This document shows positions 29,409-38,898 of a stretch of 64,000 nt of DNA, piece after piece. Position 1 is the stretch's first letter. Each line of letters opens with the position of its first letter. The DNA lies in NCBI GenBank assembly GCA_945280365.1, contig CALYQD010000002.1, positions 124,001 through 188,000 on the forward strand, in the 5' to 3' direction. The position numbers and the translations under genes are program-made. The stretch is from an uncultured Apibacter sp. Lineage in GTDB: Bacteria > Bacteroidota > Bacteroidia > Flavobacteriales > Weeksellaceae. The notes beneath the pieces were generated by a model. It worked only from the letters and a program-made list of their open reading frames with translations. It was not told the origin of the DNA and searched no databases.

Positions 29409-30653
29409 TTATGCATCTAATTCTCCGGCAATAACATTTAAACTTCCTAAAGTTATAATTGCGTCTGATAACATTTGATCTTTTATTAATTCCGGATAAG
29501 CTTGGTAATATATAAAACACGGTCTTCGAAAATGCAGTCTATAAGGACTTCTTCCTCCATCACTTACCATATAAAATCCTAATTCACCATTTCCTCCTTC
29601 AACGGAATGAAAAACTTCTCCAGTTGGAATATCTGTTTCTCCCATAATTATTTTAAAATGATAAATCAATGCTTCCATACTTGTATAGACATCTGGTTTA
29701 TCGGGAAGATAATATTCTGGAACATCCACATGGTAATTGCCCTCAGGTAAATTTTCATAAGCATTTTTAACCAATTTAAAACTTTCCCTCATTTCCTGTA
29801 AACGTACCATGAATCTATCGTAAGCATCTCCTGCAGTTCCAATTGGAATAATAAAATCAAAATCATCATAAGAAGAATAAGGACTCATTACTCTCACATC
29901 ATAGTCTACTCCAGCGGCTCGTAAATTAGGACCTGTAAAACCGTAATTCAAGGCTCTTTCAGCTGAGATCCCCCCCACTCCGATTGTCCGATCCATAAAG
30001 ATTCTGTTTCTTTCCAGCAAACTGGCAAATTCTTCTAATCTTTTAGGAAATTCTGCTATAAATTCTTTTATTAATTGATGAAATTTCGGACTAAAATCAC
30101 GTTCAAATCCTCCTATTCTTCCAATATTAGTTGTCATACGAGCTCCACAAACCTGCTCGTATAGATCATATATTTTCTCTCTATCCTGAAATACGTATGT
30201 AAATCCAGTTAAAGCACCTGTATCAACTCCCATTACGGAGTCACAAACCAAATGGTCTGCTATTCTTGCCAACTCCATGATTATGATACGCATATAATCA
30301 ATTTTTTTGGTAACTTTTATTCCCAAAAATTTCTCCATGGTCATATGCCATCCCATATTGTTAATTGGAGATGAACAATAATTAAGCCTATCTGTTAGAG
30401 TAGTGATTTGTGAATATGTTCTTCTTTCAGATATTTTTTCAAATGCTCGGTGAATGTATCCCACCGTAGATTTGGCTGATACAATCCTTTCTCCATCCAT
30501 CAATATTTTATTTTCAAATATACCATGAGTAGAAGGGTGTGTAGGTCCTAAGTTGATTCTTTGCAACTCGCCGTCTACTTGTTCCTTCACAATATATTTG
30601 TCCACAGAATTTGATAAATCAATCAAATCACTAATATTTTTTTGCTTAGACAT
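29409..30653 (-). CDS. nuoD: NADH-quinone oxidoreductase subunit D
   Basis: INLGPTHPSTHGIFENKILMDGERIV, GYIHRAFEKISERRTYSQI, DRLNYCSSPINNMGW, C-terminal LSDAIITLGSLNVIAGELDA. Confidence 0.95.
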   Translation of the reverse strand: MSKQKNISDLIDLSNSVDKYIVKEQVDGELQRINLGPTHPSTHGIFENKILMDGERIVSAKSTVGYIHRAFEKISERRTYSQITTLTDRLNYCSSPINNMGWHMTMEKFLGIKVTKKIDYMRIIIMELARIADHLVCDSVMGVDTGALTGFTYVFQDREKIYDLYEQVCGARMTTNIGRIGGFERDFSPKFHQLIKEFIAEFPKRLEEFASLLERNRIFMDRTIGVGGISAERALNYGFTGPNLRAAGVDYDVRVMSPYSSYDDFDFIIPIGTAGDAYDRFMVRLQEMRESFKLVKNAYENLPEGNYHVDVPEYYLPDKPDVYTSMEALIYHFKIIMGETDIPTGEVFHSVEGGNGELGFYMVSDGGRSPYRLHFRRPCFIYYQAYPELIKDQMLSDAIITLGSLNVIAGELDA

Positions 30654-30684
30654 TTTATTATTCTAACTATTTTATTTTACTAAA

Positions 30685-31194
30685 TTATCTGCCGAACATG
30701 GCATCATTTTTATCAGTGCGAGTAGTATCTTCCAATGTATATTGCTTCAAAAGAGGATGATAATCCATATCGTCCCTATTTAGTATTCTTGTAAGGTCAG
30801 GATGTCCTTTGAATTTGATTCCATAGAAATCAAAGGTTTCCCTCTCTTGCCAATTAGCAGCAGAATAAATAGAGGTAATTGAATCAATTTCAGGATTATC
30901 TATAGAAAAAAATGCTTTAATCCGTATTCTAAAATTATTTATAAAGCTATGAAGATGGTAGATTACTCCAAGTTCATTGCCTTTATTGGTAGGATAATGT
31001 ATTCCGCAAACATCCGTTAAAAAATCAATTTTAATATCATGATTTTTAATGAAAGTTAATAAGGGAAGTACAATATCTTTTTTTATTTCCAGGGTTAAAA
31101 TTCCATCCGGTTCATATGTCCTTATAATACCATCTCCAAACTCATCTGTTATGAGTTGCAATACAAATTGATTATCTATAATTTTTCCTTCCAT
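30685..31194 (-). CDS. nuoC: NADH-quinone oxidoreductase subunit C
   Basis: FLTDVCGIHYP, SIYSAANWQERETFDFYGIKFKGHPDLTRILNRDDMDYHPLLKQY. Confidence 0.94.
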   Translation of the reverse strand: MEGKIIDNQFVLQLITDEFGDGIIRTYEPDGILTLEIKKDIVLPLLTFIKNHDIKIDFLTDVCGIHYPTNKGNELGVIYHLHSFINNFRIRIKAFFSIDNPEIDSITSIYSAANWQERETFDFYGIKFKGHPDLTRILNRDDMDYHPLLKQYTLEDTTRTDKNDAMFGR

Positions 31195-31200
31195 AAATTA

Positions 31201-31749
31201 TCACGAAATTTCATATGAACTTAATAATTCTTTGTATTCTGCAGATTCTCTTCTTCTTAGACTTTCATTTCTAGCTATTTCTTGAATTTGCATAAAACCT
31301 TCAATAATTTGTTCAGGTCTAGGAGGACATCCGGGAACATATACATCTACGGGAATAACTTTATCAATTCCTTGCAATACTGAATAGGTATCAAAAATTC
31401 CACCACTTGAAGCACAGGCCCCCACTGCCATCACCCATTTAGGCTCTGCCATTTGAGTGTACACTCGCTTTAATACCGGAGCTAATTTTTTAGATATGGT
31501 TCCACAGACCATAAGAAGGTCTGCCTGTCTTGGCGAAAAACACATATTTTCTGCTCCAAAACGTGATAAATCATAATTGGAAGCCTGTATAGCCATAAAT
31601 TCAATTCCACAGCAAGAGGTAGCAAATGGTAATGGCCATAGTGAATAAGACCTTGCTAATCCAATGATCTTATCAAAATTTCCGGCAAAATATCCGGGCC
31701 CACTAACTCCTTCAGGAGCCTCAACAATCTTAACTTTTTTTTCTGCCAT
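31201..31749 (-). CDS. nuoB: NADH-quinone oxidoreductase subunit B
   Basis: SLWPLPFATSCCGIEFMA, DLLMVCGTISKKLAPVLKRVYTQMAEPKWVMAVGACASSGGIFDTYSVLQGIDKVIPVDVYVPGCPPRPEQII. Confidence 0.97.
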   Translation of the reverse strand: MAEKKVKIVEAPEGVSGPGYFAGNFDKIIGLARSYSLWPLPFATSCCGIEFMAIQASNYDLSRFGAENMCFSPRQADLLMVCGTISKKLAPVLKRVYTQMAEPKWVMAVGACASSGGIFDTYSVLQGIDKVIPVDVYVPGCPPRPEQIIEGFMQIQEIARNESLRRRESAEYKELLSSYEIS

Positions 31750-31790
31750 TTCTTTTTTAAAAATATTTTAAAAATAGATTTTTATTATTC

Positions 31791-32156
31791 CTATTTTTCC
31801 CAATCCAGTGCGCCTTTTTTAACCACGTATACAAAGCCCATAAGAAAAACGGAAATGAAAGTTAATACCGCTAAAAAGCCTTCTACTCCGAAATCTCTTA
31901 TATTTAAAGCATAGGGATAAAAAAAGATGATTTCAATATCAAATAATACAAATAAAATTGCTGTTAAAAAATATTTAACTGAAAAGGGCGAACGGGCATC
32001 TCCTTCATATGCTATTCCACATTCAAAGGTATCATCCTTAACTTTCCCGTGTACTCTCGAACCTAACATAGCCGATCCGATTAGAGCTGTTACACTGAAC
32101 CCTAAAGCTACTGCAACCTGTATAAGTACTGGAACATAATCTATAGGTAAACTCAT
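31791..32156 (-). CDS. nuoA: NADH-quinone oxidoreductase subunit A
   Basis: DTFECGIAYEGDARSPFSVKYFLTAILFVLFDIEIIFFYPYAL. Confidence 0.95.
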   Translation of the reverse strand: MSLPIDYVPVLIQVAVALGFSVTALIGSAMLGSRVHGKVKDDTFECGIAYEGDARSPFSVKYFLTAILFVLFDIEIIFFYPYALNIRDFGVEGFLAVLTFISVFLMGFVYVVKKGALDWEK

Positions 32157-32346
32157 CCTTTCTAATTTTTTATACTTTCAATTTTAGAATGCAAAGTTAA
32201 TATATTTTTTATAGTTGACCTCTATTTCAGCTATTAAACATCTTCAAATTAGCCTACAAGAAATTAGAATAAAAAAAACAAAAACAAATATAAAACATTA
32301 ATAATCAATATATTAATAAAAACAACAACATAAAAAACTCATTTTA

Positions 32347-32378
32347 TTTGTAATTGGTCTAAATTAAAATTATATTTG
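32347..32378 (+). promoter_or_regulatory. Bacteroidota-type promoter (TTTG-N20-TATATTTG) of the TonB-dependent receptor gene
   Basis: TTTG at 32347-32350 and TATATTTG at 32371-32378, 20-nt spacer, ATG at 32399. Confidence 0.6.
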
Positions 32379-32398
32379 CCGAAAAATAAAAAATTATT

Positions 32399-34873
32399 AT
32401 GAAAAAAACCTACATAGCTTTTGTTCTTTTATGTTTAGGACAGCTACTATTAGCTCAATATACATCAGGAATTAAAGGATATTTATTAGATGTGGAAGAC
32501 AAACCGATCAAAACGGCAATTATTTACATTGACGGTGAAAAAGTTTCTGAGGTTAATAATCAATCTGGATATTTTGAAGTATCTGGTCTTAATGATGGAT
32601 TTCATAAATTATCTATCACCTCAACTAAATTTAATGACTATACGGAATCTATTATACTCAATCCAGATGAAGTTAAAGATATAAGTATAACATTATATGG
32701 AAAAGGTGATATAGACGATGTGACTATATACGGAACCAAACAAATACACGGATTAGATATGATTACCCGTCTTCCGGTTGCTCCTAGAGAATTACCTCAA
32801 AATATTTCTGTTATTACTAGTGAAATTATTGATAAGCAAGGAGCGTTAACCTTAACGGATGCAGTTAGAAATGTTCCGGGAGTGACTTTATTCGGAACTT
32901 ATGGGGGAGCTTCTGAAAGTATGTCAATCAGAGGATATCGCGGTACTCCTGTATTAAAAAACGGTGTTCAAGTTGATTCTGATTTCCGATCTGCTTCTTT
33001 ACTCTCTGACATGCAAGGAGTATCTAGTGTTCAAGTATTACGCGGTTCAGCAGCTATTACTCAAGGTATAGGAAACGGATTAGGAAGTCCGGGAGGAGTT
33101 ATCAATGTAGTTACTAAAACTCCTTTGTTTTTAACAGCTGGAAACGTCGCCATTGAAACAGGAAGCTGGGGATTATTCAGACCAACATTTGACTATCAGA
33201 CTGTATTGGATAAAAAAAGAACTGCTGGATTTCGTTTAAATGGTGCCTACCAGAGATCTGACAGTTATAAACCTAGAGTAGATAATAACAGAGTTTACAT
33301 AAACCCATCCTTTGAATGGAGGCCTGACGATAAAACAACCGTTACCCTTGAATTAGATTACCTAAATAATAATATCACCCCGGATAGAGGTACCGTAAAT
33401 TCAACTGACTCTGATAAAAATAACCTATTAGATACCACCCACAAATTTTATGGATGGACAACTGATAATCAGAACACAAAAATTACCACATACAGTGCAA
33501 AAGTTGTAAGAAAATTAAATGATGTATTAAGTTTACGTGCTTTATATGCGGCATCTGAAAATAACGAAGAAACTTACGGGTTAGGTTCTTTAGCTAGCCC
33601 TTATAGATTTAAAGATGAAACAGGAAAAGATGTCACTGATTTTACCAGACGTGCCAGAACTTTAGCTTGGTCAGAAAGTGAAGATAAAAATAAAGTGATA
33701 CAAATTGATTTGATTGGAAAAAATATCTATACTGGTAAAGTAAAACACACTTTTCAAACAGGTTTTGATTATAAGTTAAATAAAACAAATTCCATTACCC
33801 ATGGAAAATACAGAAGAGACGATAGGGGAAAGGTAATTTTAGATCCTAAAACTGGATTACCTGCTATAGATAGATCTATAAATATAGATGTAATTAATAT
33901 ATTTGATAAAATACCAAATGTACTACCAAAAGGAATCAATAAATCTGCTTTCGACGCAATTGCTTCAACTAGTTCAAGTGAGTCAGAAGTATATGGAATA
34001 ATGATTCAAGATGCTGTTGAAATAAATAAGTACATTCGAGCTAATGTAGGATTACGTTTTAGTCAAGATGCTAAAAAACCCAATATAGATGCAGCTAATG
34101 AGGCATGGGATCCTTTCGTAGGAGTAATGGTTAGCCCTTTAAAAAATATAAGTGTTTTTGGTAATTATGCTACTACAACTAATTTACGGTCCGCAAGTAA
34201 TCCTACCAAAGACGGAGGTACTATTGGATCTTCCGTTACTAATCAATTTGAGGTAGGAGTGAAATCTGATTGGTTTAATAAAAAATTAGATTTTAATGTA
34301 ACCTATTACTTTATTAAAAATAATGATATATCTTACCAAGTATATGAAAATGGAGTAGGTACAGGATATTACTCTAAAGCAGGGGATTTAAGAAGAAATG
34401 GGTTAGAAATCGAGGCGAATGGTCACATTTTGGAAAATTTACAAGTAATTTTAGGATATTCTTATTCAGATGTACAATATAAAAATAGCGTAGCTTATGT
34501 AAATGGTTCAAGACCTATGAATGCTCCGTATACTACTGCAAATGGATGGGTACAATACTTAGTCAATAATGGAGCATTAAAAAACCTTGTTGTAGGCGTT
34601 GGTGTGTATTATGTAGGTGATCGCCCTATTAATGACCATAGTTCAGATTTAAGAGCTGATGGACATGGTTCCACCCCGGGTATTAAACCTTTTAATATGC
34701 CTGACTATACCACTGTCAATGCTCAATTAGGATACACTTATCAAAATATAGGATTAAAATTTTTCTTTAATAATATTTTCGATAAAATTGGTTATACGTC
34801 TTATTATAGAGGTGGTTATATTAATCAAATTGATCCTAGAAATTTTAAACTTCAACTTACCTATAAATTCTAA
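32399..34873 (+). CDS. TonB-dependent siderophore-type receptor
   Basis: Signal peptide; carboxypeptidase-regulatory-like N-domain (GIKGYLLDVEDKPIKTAIIYIDG); plug LPQNISVITSEIIDKQGALTLTDAVRNVPGVTLFGTYGG ... VLRGSAAITQGIGNGLGSPGGVINVVTKTP; C-terminal barrel ending IDPRNFKLQLTYKF. Confidence 0.93.
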   Translation: MKKTYIAFVLLCLGQLLLAQYTSGIKGYLLDVEDKPIKTAIIYIDGEKVSEVNNQSGYFEVSGLNDGFHKLSITSTKFNDYTESIILNPDEVKDISITLYGKGDIDDVTIYGTKQIHGLDMITRLPVAPRELPQNISVITSEIIDKQGALTLTDAVRNVPGVTLFGTYGGASESMSIRGYRGTPVLKNGVQVDSDFRSASLLSDMQGVSSVQVLRGSAAITQGIGNGLGSPGGVINVVTKTPLFLTAGNVAIETGSWGLFRPTFDYQTVLDKKRTAGFRLNGAYQRSDSYKPRVDNNRVYINPSFEWRPDDKTTVTLELDYLNNNITPDRGTVNSTDSDKNNLLDTTHKFYGWTTDNQNTKITTYSAKVVRKLNDVLSLRALYAASENNEETYGLGSLASPYRFKDETGKDVTDFTRRARTLAWSESEDKNKVIQIDLIGKNIYTGKVKHTFQTGFDYKLNKTNSITHGKYRRDDRGKVILDPKTGLPAIDRSINIDVINIFDKIPNVLPKGINKSAFDAIASTSSSESEVYGIMIQDAVEINKYIRANVGLRFSQDAKKPNIDAANEAWDPFVGVMVSPLKNISVFGNYATTTNLRSASNPTKDGGTIGSSVTNQFEVGVKSDWFNKKLDFNVTYYFIKNNDISYQVYENGVGTGYYSKAGDLRRNGLEIEANGHILENLQVILGYSYSDVQYKNSVAYVNGSRPMNAPYTTANGWVQYLVNNGALKNLVVGVGVYYVGDRPINDHSSDLRADGHGSTPGIKPFNMPDYTTVNAQLGYTYQNIGLKFFFNNIFDKIGYTSYYRGGYINQIDPRNFKLQLTYKF

Positions 34874-34908
34874 CTTTTTCATCAAATAATTTTTTAATTA
34901 CTAATATT

Positions 34909-34936
34909 AAAACTACCTGCTTAGGCTGGTAGTTTT
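34909..34936 (+). terminator. Terminator after TonB-dependent receptor
   Basis: aaaactacc...ggtagtttt hairpin followed by T run. Confidence 0.75.
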
Positions 34937-35460
34937 TTTGTATCTATTATAAAAAAGATATATATTACGATGAAATGACTTCATAACTTGAGAAAATTAT
35001 ATAATAGCGTTTTTCTTCTTATAAATATTTCGTATTAAAATAATTTATTGTTATTTTTTTATCCAAACTATTCACATTTTCAGAATTGAAATTGCAGGTT
35101 TAATTCATATTAATAGGATGTGTACAAAGGAAAATTGAGAATTAAAATTTTCAACTTAGAAATAAAAGAAAAAAAAACACTTATTCTGTACTCAAAAATA
35201 TTTATAAAATTATAGGTAGGAATTTGTTAAAATGAGAATTTCATTGAAATAAATAAAAATAAAATAAGAATACGGCATTCAATGCTTTTTCAAGATTATT
35301 TAACTATAAATATTTAAATTAATATCATTAAATTTAATTAACAATTTTGAGAATTTATATGTGGTTAAATAAAATGATAAAAAAGTAATAGAAAATAAAT
35401 ATTAATCTTTAACTTATAAAAAAGATAATCCTTTTAATTGTAAAAGCCTCATCTCATCAT

Positions 35461-36225
35461 TTATTGTTTTTCTGTCAGATATTTCCAATATCTTTTTGGC
35501 ATATGTTGTTTTTGTTTCTTTAGATTAATTCGTTCTTTAATGGTTAACGCCTGATAGTATTTTTTCCATGATTCCTGAAAGAGTACTTCTTTAGAATCCA
35601 ATAAACTTTCATTGATTGAATCTTTGCTGAAATATTCATTATCTCTTTCTAGCGTCATTTGAATAACCTCTTTACTATCATAATAAAATCCATAATCACG
35701 TTTTAAATCATAAATAATCCAAGACTGAAAAGAAAATCGATCTTTAAAATGCGGAATAGCCAGCGGTAAACTATTGTAAATGGGATACACAGGAGCAAAA
35801 TAGATTCCGTCTTTGGATTTTTTAAATCGAACAAATTGTTTCCAATTATATCCTTCTTTATAGACTTTTTTAGCTAAATTATGGGCTTGAATTATTACAT
35901 CGTCACCAAAATCGGTATGACCGGCAAATTTGCTATCAATGGCTTTTTTAATATATTTAAATAGTAACCAATCTCTTTCATCTTGCTCCGACAGCCAAAC
36001 TGCATGAATAATGTTAAGTGATTCTTTAGACATTTTTTTCTTTAGATAATTCCATACTTTTACTACAATCTCTTCTCTTGTTTGTATCTCTAATAATTGG
36101 TCGATAAATAAAGGAGGAATATCTCCTAATTTTATAAGCATCTCTGGAAATAATTTCTTTTGATATGCCTCAAAAATTACACATAAAAGCCCATCTAACG
36201 TCTTATCATAAGAAAATAGTATCAT
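35461..36225 (-). CDS. TIGR03915/DUF4130-type putative DNA repair protein
   Basis: FSYDKTLDGLLCVIFEAYQKKLFPEML, GHTDFGDDVIIQAHNLAKKVYKEGYNWKQFVRFKKSKDGIYFAPVYPIYNSLPLAIPHFKDRF, TIKERINLKKQKQHMPKRYWKYLTE; sits next to its usual radical SAM partner. Confidence 0.85.
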   Translation of the reverse strand: MILFSYDKTLDGLLCVIFEAYQKKLFPEMLIKLGDIPPLFIDQLLEIQTREEIVVKVWNYLKKKMSKESLNIIHAVWLSEQDERDWLLFKYIKKAIDSKFAGHTDFGDDVIIQAHNLAKKVYKEGYNWKQFVRFKKSKDGIYFAPVYPIYNSLPLAIPHFKDRFSFQSWIIYDLKRDYGFYYDSKEVIQMTLERDNEYFSKDSINESLLDSKEVLFQESWKKYYQALTIKERINLKKQKQHMPKRYWKYLTEKQ

Positions 36226-36239
36226 TATTTTTTTAAATT

Positions 36240-37505
36240 TTAAGGAAAAAATAAAGAAATCTGATTGGTGTTTTTAACAGTATTTTTTTTATTTACAAGA
36301 ATTTTCTTTAAATAAGCAGGTGTAGTTTCATTAATGGTGATTCCTGAGGAATCTCTACATGTAATGAAATATTGCGCCCTTTTTATAATAACTCCGATTT
36401 TTTTTAGTTGATATAAATCTAATTTACCAAATTTCCGTGATGCTATAATTAATTTGGCTGACTTAATTCCTATACCAGGCACACGCAATATCTGCCGATA
36501 CTCTGCATTATTAATATCAATAGGAAACATTTCGGGATGACGAAGTGCCCAAGCTAGTTTGGGATCGACATCTAGATCGAGATTAGGATTTTTTTCATCA
36601 ATAATTTCTTCTGCCGAAAATTGATAAAATCTCATCAGCCAATCCGCCTGGTATAGTCTATTTTCCCTTACTAAGGGAGCTTGTTGCAAAACGGGAAGCC
36701 GAGTGTCATAAGAATTAACAGGTATGAATCCTGAATAGTAGACTCTTCTCATACTTGATTGCATATATAAAAGTGAGGAAACCCTTAATATATCTTGATC
36801 CGTCTCGTTGGTTGCCCCTATAATCATCTGTGTGCTCTGCCCTGCCGGAGTAAATCGGGGAATTGATTTATATTTTTTCTTTTCTTCCTTATATTCGAGA
36901 ACTCCGTTCTGAATATATTTCATGGGGGCAAAGACGCTTTTGTGATCTTTTTCGGGGGCTAAAAATTTGAGGTTTTTCTCTGTAGGAATTTCTATATTCA
37001 CGCTGAGTCTATCCGCATATAGTCCTGCTTGTGTTACTAATTCTTTACTGGCTCCCGGAATGCTTTTCATATGAATATAACCATTATATCTATGCACCGT
37101 ACGCAATTCCTTGATTACCCGAATCATTCTTTCCATGGTATGATCGGGACTTTTAACTACTCCTGAGCTTAAAAACAAACCTTCTATATAATTTCTTTTA
37201 TAAAATTCCAATGTTAGTTCCACCAGTTCTTTTACACTGAATGCAGTACGTTTTATATCGTTACTTTTACGACTTATGCAATAGGCACAATCGTACATGC
37301 AATAATTGGTCATCATTATTTTCAGCAAAGAAATGCATCTTCCGTCATCGGTAAATGTATGGCATATTCCCGAAAAAGAAGTTGAGCCTATACCCCCTAC
37401 TGCACTCTTCCTTCTAGCACCGCTTGAGGAACAAGAAACATCATATTTGGCTGATTCTGCTAATGTTGCGAGCTTATTGATGATTTGTTCTTTCATACAT
37501 AACAA
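36240..37505 (-). CDS. Putative DNA modification/repair radical SAM protein (TIGR03916-like)
   Basis: CMYDCAYC (CxxxCxxC) cluster motif; C-terminal helix-hairpin-helix ILRVPGIGIKSAKLIIASRKFGKLDLYQLKKIGV. Confidence 0.88.
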   Translation of the reverse strand: MLCMKEQIINKLATLAESAKYDVSCSSSGARRKSAVGGIGSTSFSGICHTFTDDGRCISLLKIMMTNYCMYDCAYCISRKSNDIKRTAFSVKELVELTLEFYKRNYIEGLFLSSGVVKSPDHTMERMIRVIKELRTVHRYNGYIHMKSIPGASKELVTQAGLYADRLSVNIEIPTEKNLKFLAPEKDHKSVFAPMKYIQNGVLEYKEEKKKYKSIPRFTPAGQSTQMIIGATNETDQDILRVSSLLYMQSSMRRVYYSGFIPVNSYDTRLPVLQQAPLVRENRLYQADWLMRFYQFSAEEIIDEKNPNLDLDVDPKLAWALRHPEMFPIDINNAEYRQILRVPGIGIKSAKLIIASRKFGKLDLYQLKKIGVIIKRAQYFITCRDSSGITINETTPAYLKKILVNKKNTVKNTNQISLFFP

Positions 37506-37748
37506 AATTACTAATCCTATTTTTTTTTATGAAATTTCAAATCATAAAAGAAACATAAATATTTAATAAACAATAACTTAAATTAAAAATATTTCCGTAA
37601 GTTTCTAAAGGAAACCAAGGAATATTATATGCCTTAATTTTTACTTAATAGTGTACCATTTTAACATATATAAGCCTATAAGCAATCCTCTTAAAAATAA
37701 TATATATCTGAAACGAGTTATTAAATAAATATTATAAAATTTAAGTAA

Positions 37749-38888
37749 TTAATGATCATGCTCAGACTCTATCTCGCCGGATTGGAGATAGTATACTCCT
37801 TTTATCACCAATTCTTGCTGAGAATTGAAATTTAAAATCTCTATGAAATCATCATTTGATCTTCCTATTTTTATTTCTTTTCGTTCTACATGATTTCCTT
37901 TTTTTATAAAAATATATGATTTTTCGTCCTCTTCGAATACAGCCTCTTTAGGTACTGTTAGCACATCTTTAGATTTATTGATTATATAAGCATTTACAAA
38001 TCTTTTCTCATAAAAATCAGTTGGTGGTAATTTCGTTTGAATATCTGCATGAACCTGTATGGTATTATTTTCGGTATTCGTTACTTTTCCTATAATATGA
38101 ATTTTACTTTTAATTAAAGTTTCAATTTCAGGTAGAGTAAATTCTACAGCTTGCCCTACATATAAAGATGAGGCATATTTGGACGGAACGTTTAATTCAA
38201 CATGCAATTTATCTTGATTTATTATCAAGAAAAGTTCATCGGCGGTACTTATTTGCTTACCGGGAGAAATTTCTTCTGCTTGTACATATCCACTTATAGG
38301 ACTTAATATTTTTAATTCCGGATTAATTTTACCTGTCTTGATTATAAAATTTGGCATAAACCCTAATAAGTGTAGTTCTGATCTCAAGCTTTCATATTCT
38401 GCAGTTGAGACTTGATAGGCAGCTAGAGATTGTTCGTAAGATTTTTTACTGGTTGCATCTCCTTCTAATAATGTCTTTTTTCGCTGGTAATCTTTGTATG
38501 CTAAATTCATCGTATAATAACTTTCTAAAAATTGTTTTTGCAATGTTATAAATGAAGGGTTATTTATAGTTGCTAATTCTTGCCCTTTATGTACATAATC
38601 TCCGGTAATAAAATTTATTTTCTCAATAAATCCATCTATTTTACTGTGGATGGATGCTTTATTTTCTGGAAGAGCATGTATAATACCAGTAACCATTATT
38701 TTTGATTCAATGGAACGCAACTCTGCTTTGCCGAATTCTATCCCATTAGTTTTGATCATCTCATCGTTTAAAGTTATTTTGGAATGCTCTTGGATATCTT
38801 CTTGATAGTGCTCTTTATTTTTTGAGGAACATGAATAACAAAGTATTGTTACAGTGTAAAATATATTTATGTATGTTGATATTTTCAT
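37749..38888 (-). CDS. RND efflux periplasmic adaptor (CusB/CzcB type)
   Basis: Lipoprotein-like N-terminus (CYSCSSK), MVTGIIHALPENKASIHSKIDGFIEKI, GDYVHKGQELATINNPSF, C-terminal VYYLQSGEIESEHDH. Confidence 0.88.
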   Translation of the reverse strand: MKISTYINIFYTVTILCYSCSSKNKEHYQEDIQEHSKITLNDEMIKTNGIEFGKAELRSIESKIMVTGIIHALPENKASIHSKIDGFIEKINFITGDYVHKGQELATINNPSFITLQKQFLESYYTMNLAYKDYQRKKTLLEGDATSKKSYEQSLAAYQVSTAEYESLRSELHLLGFMPNFIIKTGKINPELKILSPISGYVQAEEISPGKQISTADELFLIINQDKLHVELNVPSKYASSLYVGQAVEFTLPEIETLIKSKIHIIGKVTNTENNTIQVHADIQTKLPPTDFYEKRFVNAYIINKSKDVLTVPKEAVFEEDEKSYIFIKKGNHVERKEIKIGRSNDDFIEILNFNSQQELVIKGVYYLQSGEIESEHDH

Positions 38889-38898
38889 GATCGATAAA

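Noticed and set aside
29293-29520. 75-aa minus-strand ORF overlapping the end of nuoD
   Set aside because: Out-of-frame read across nuoD and its terminator.
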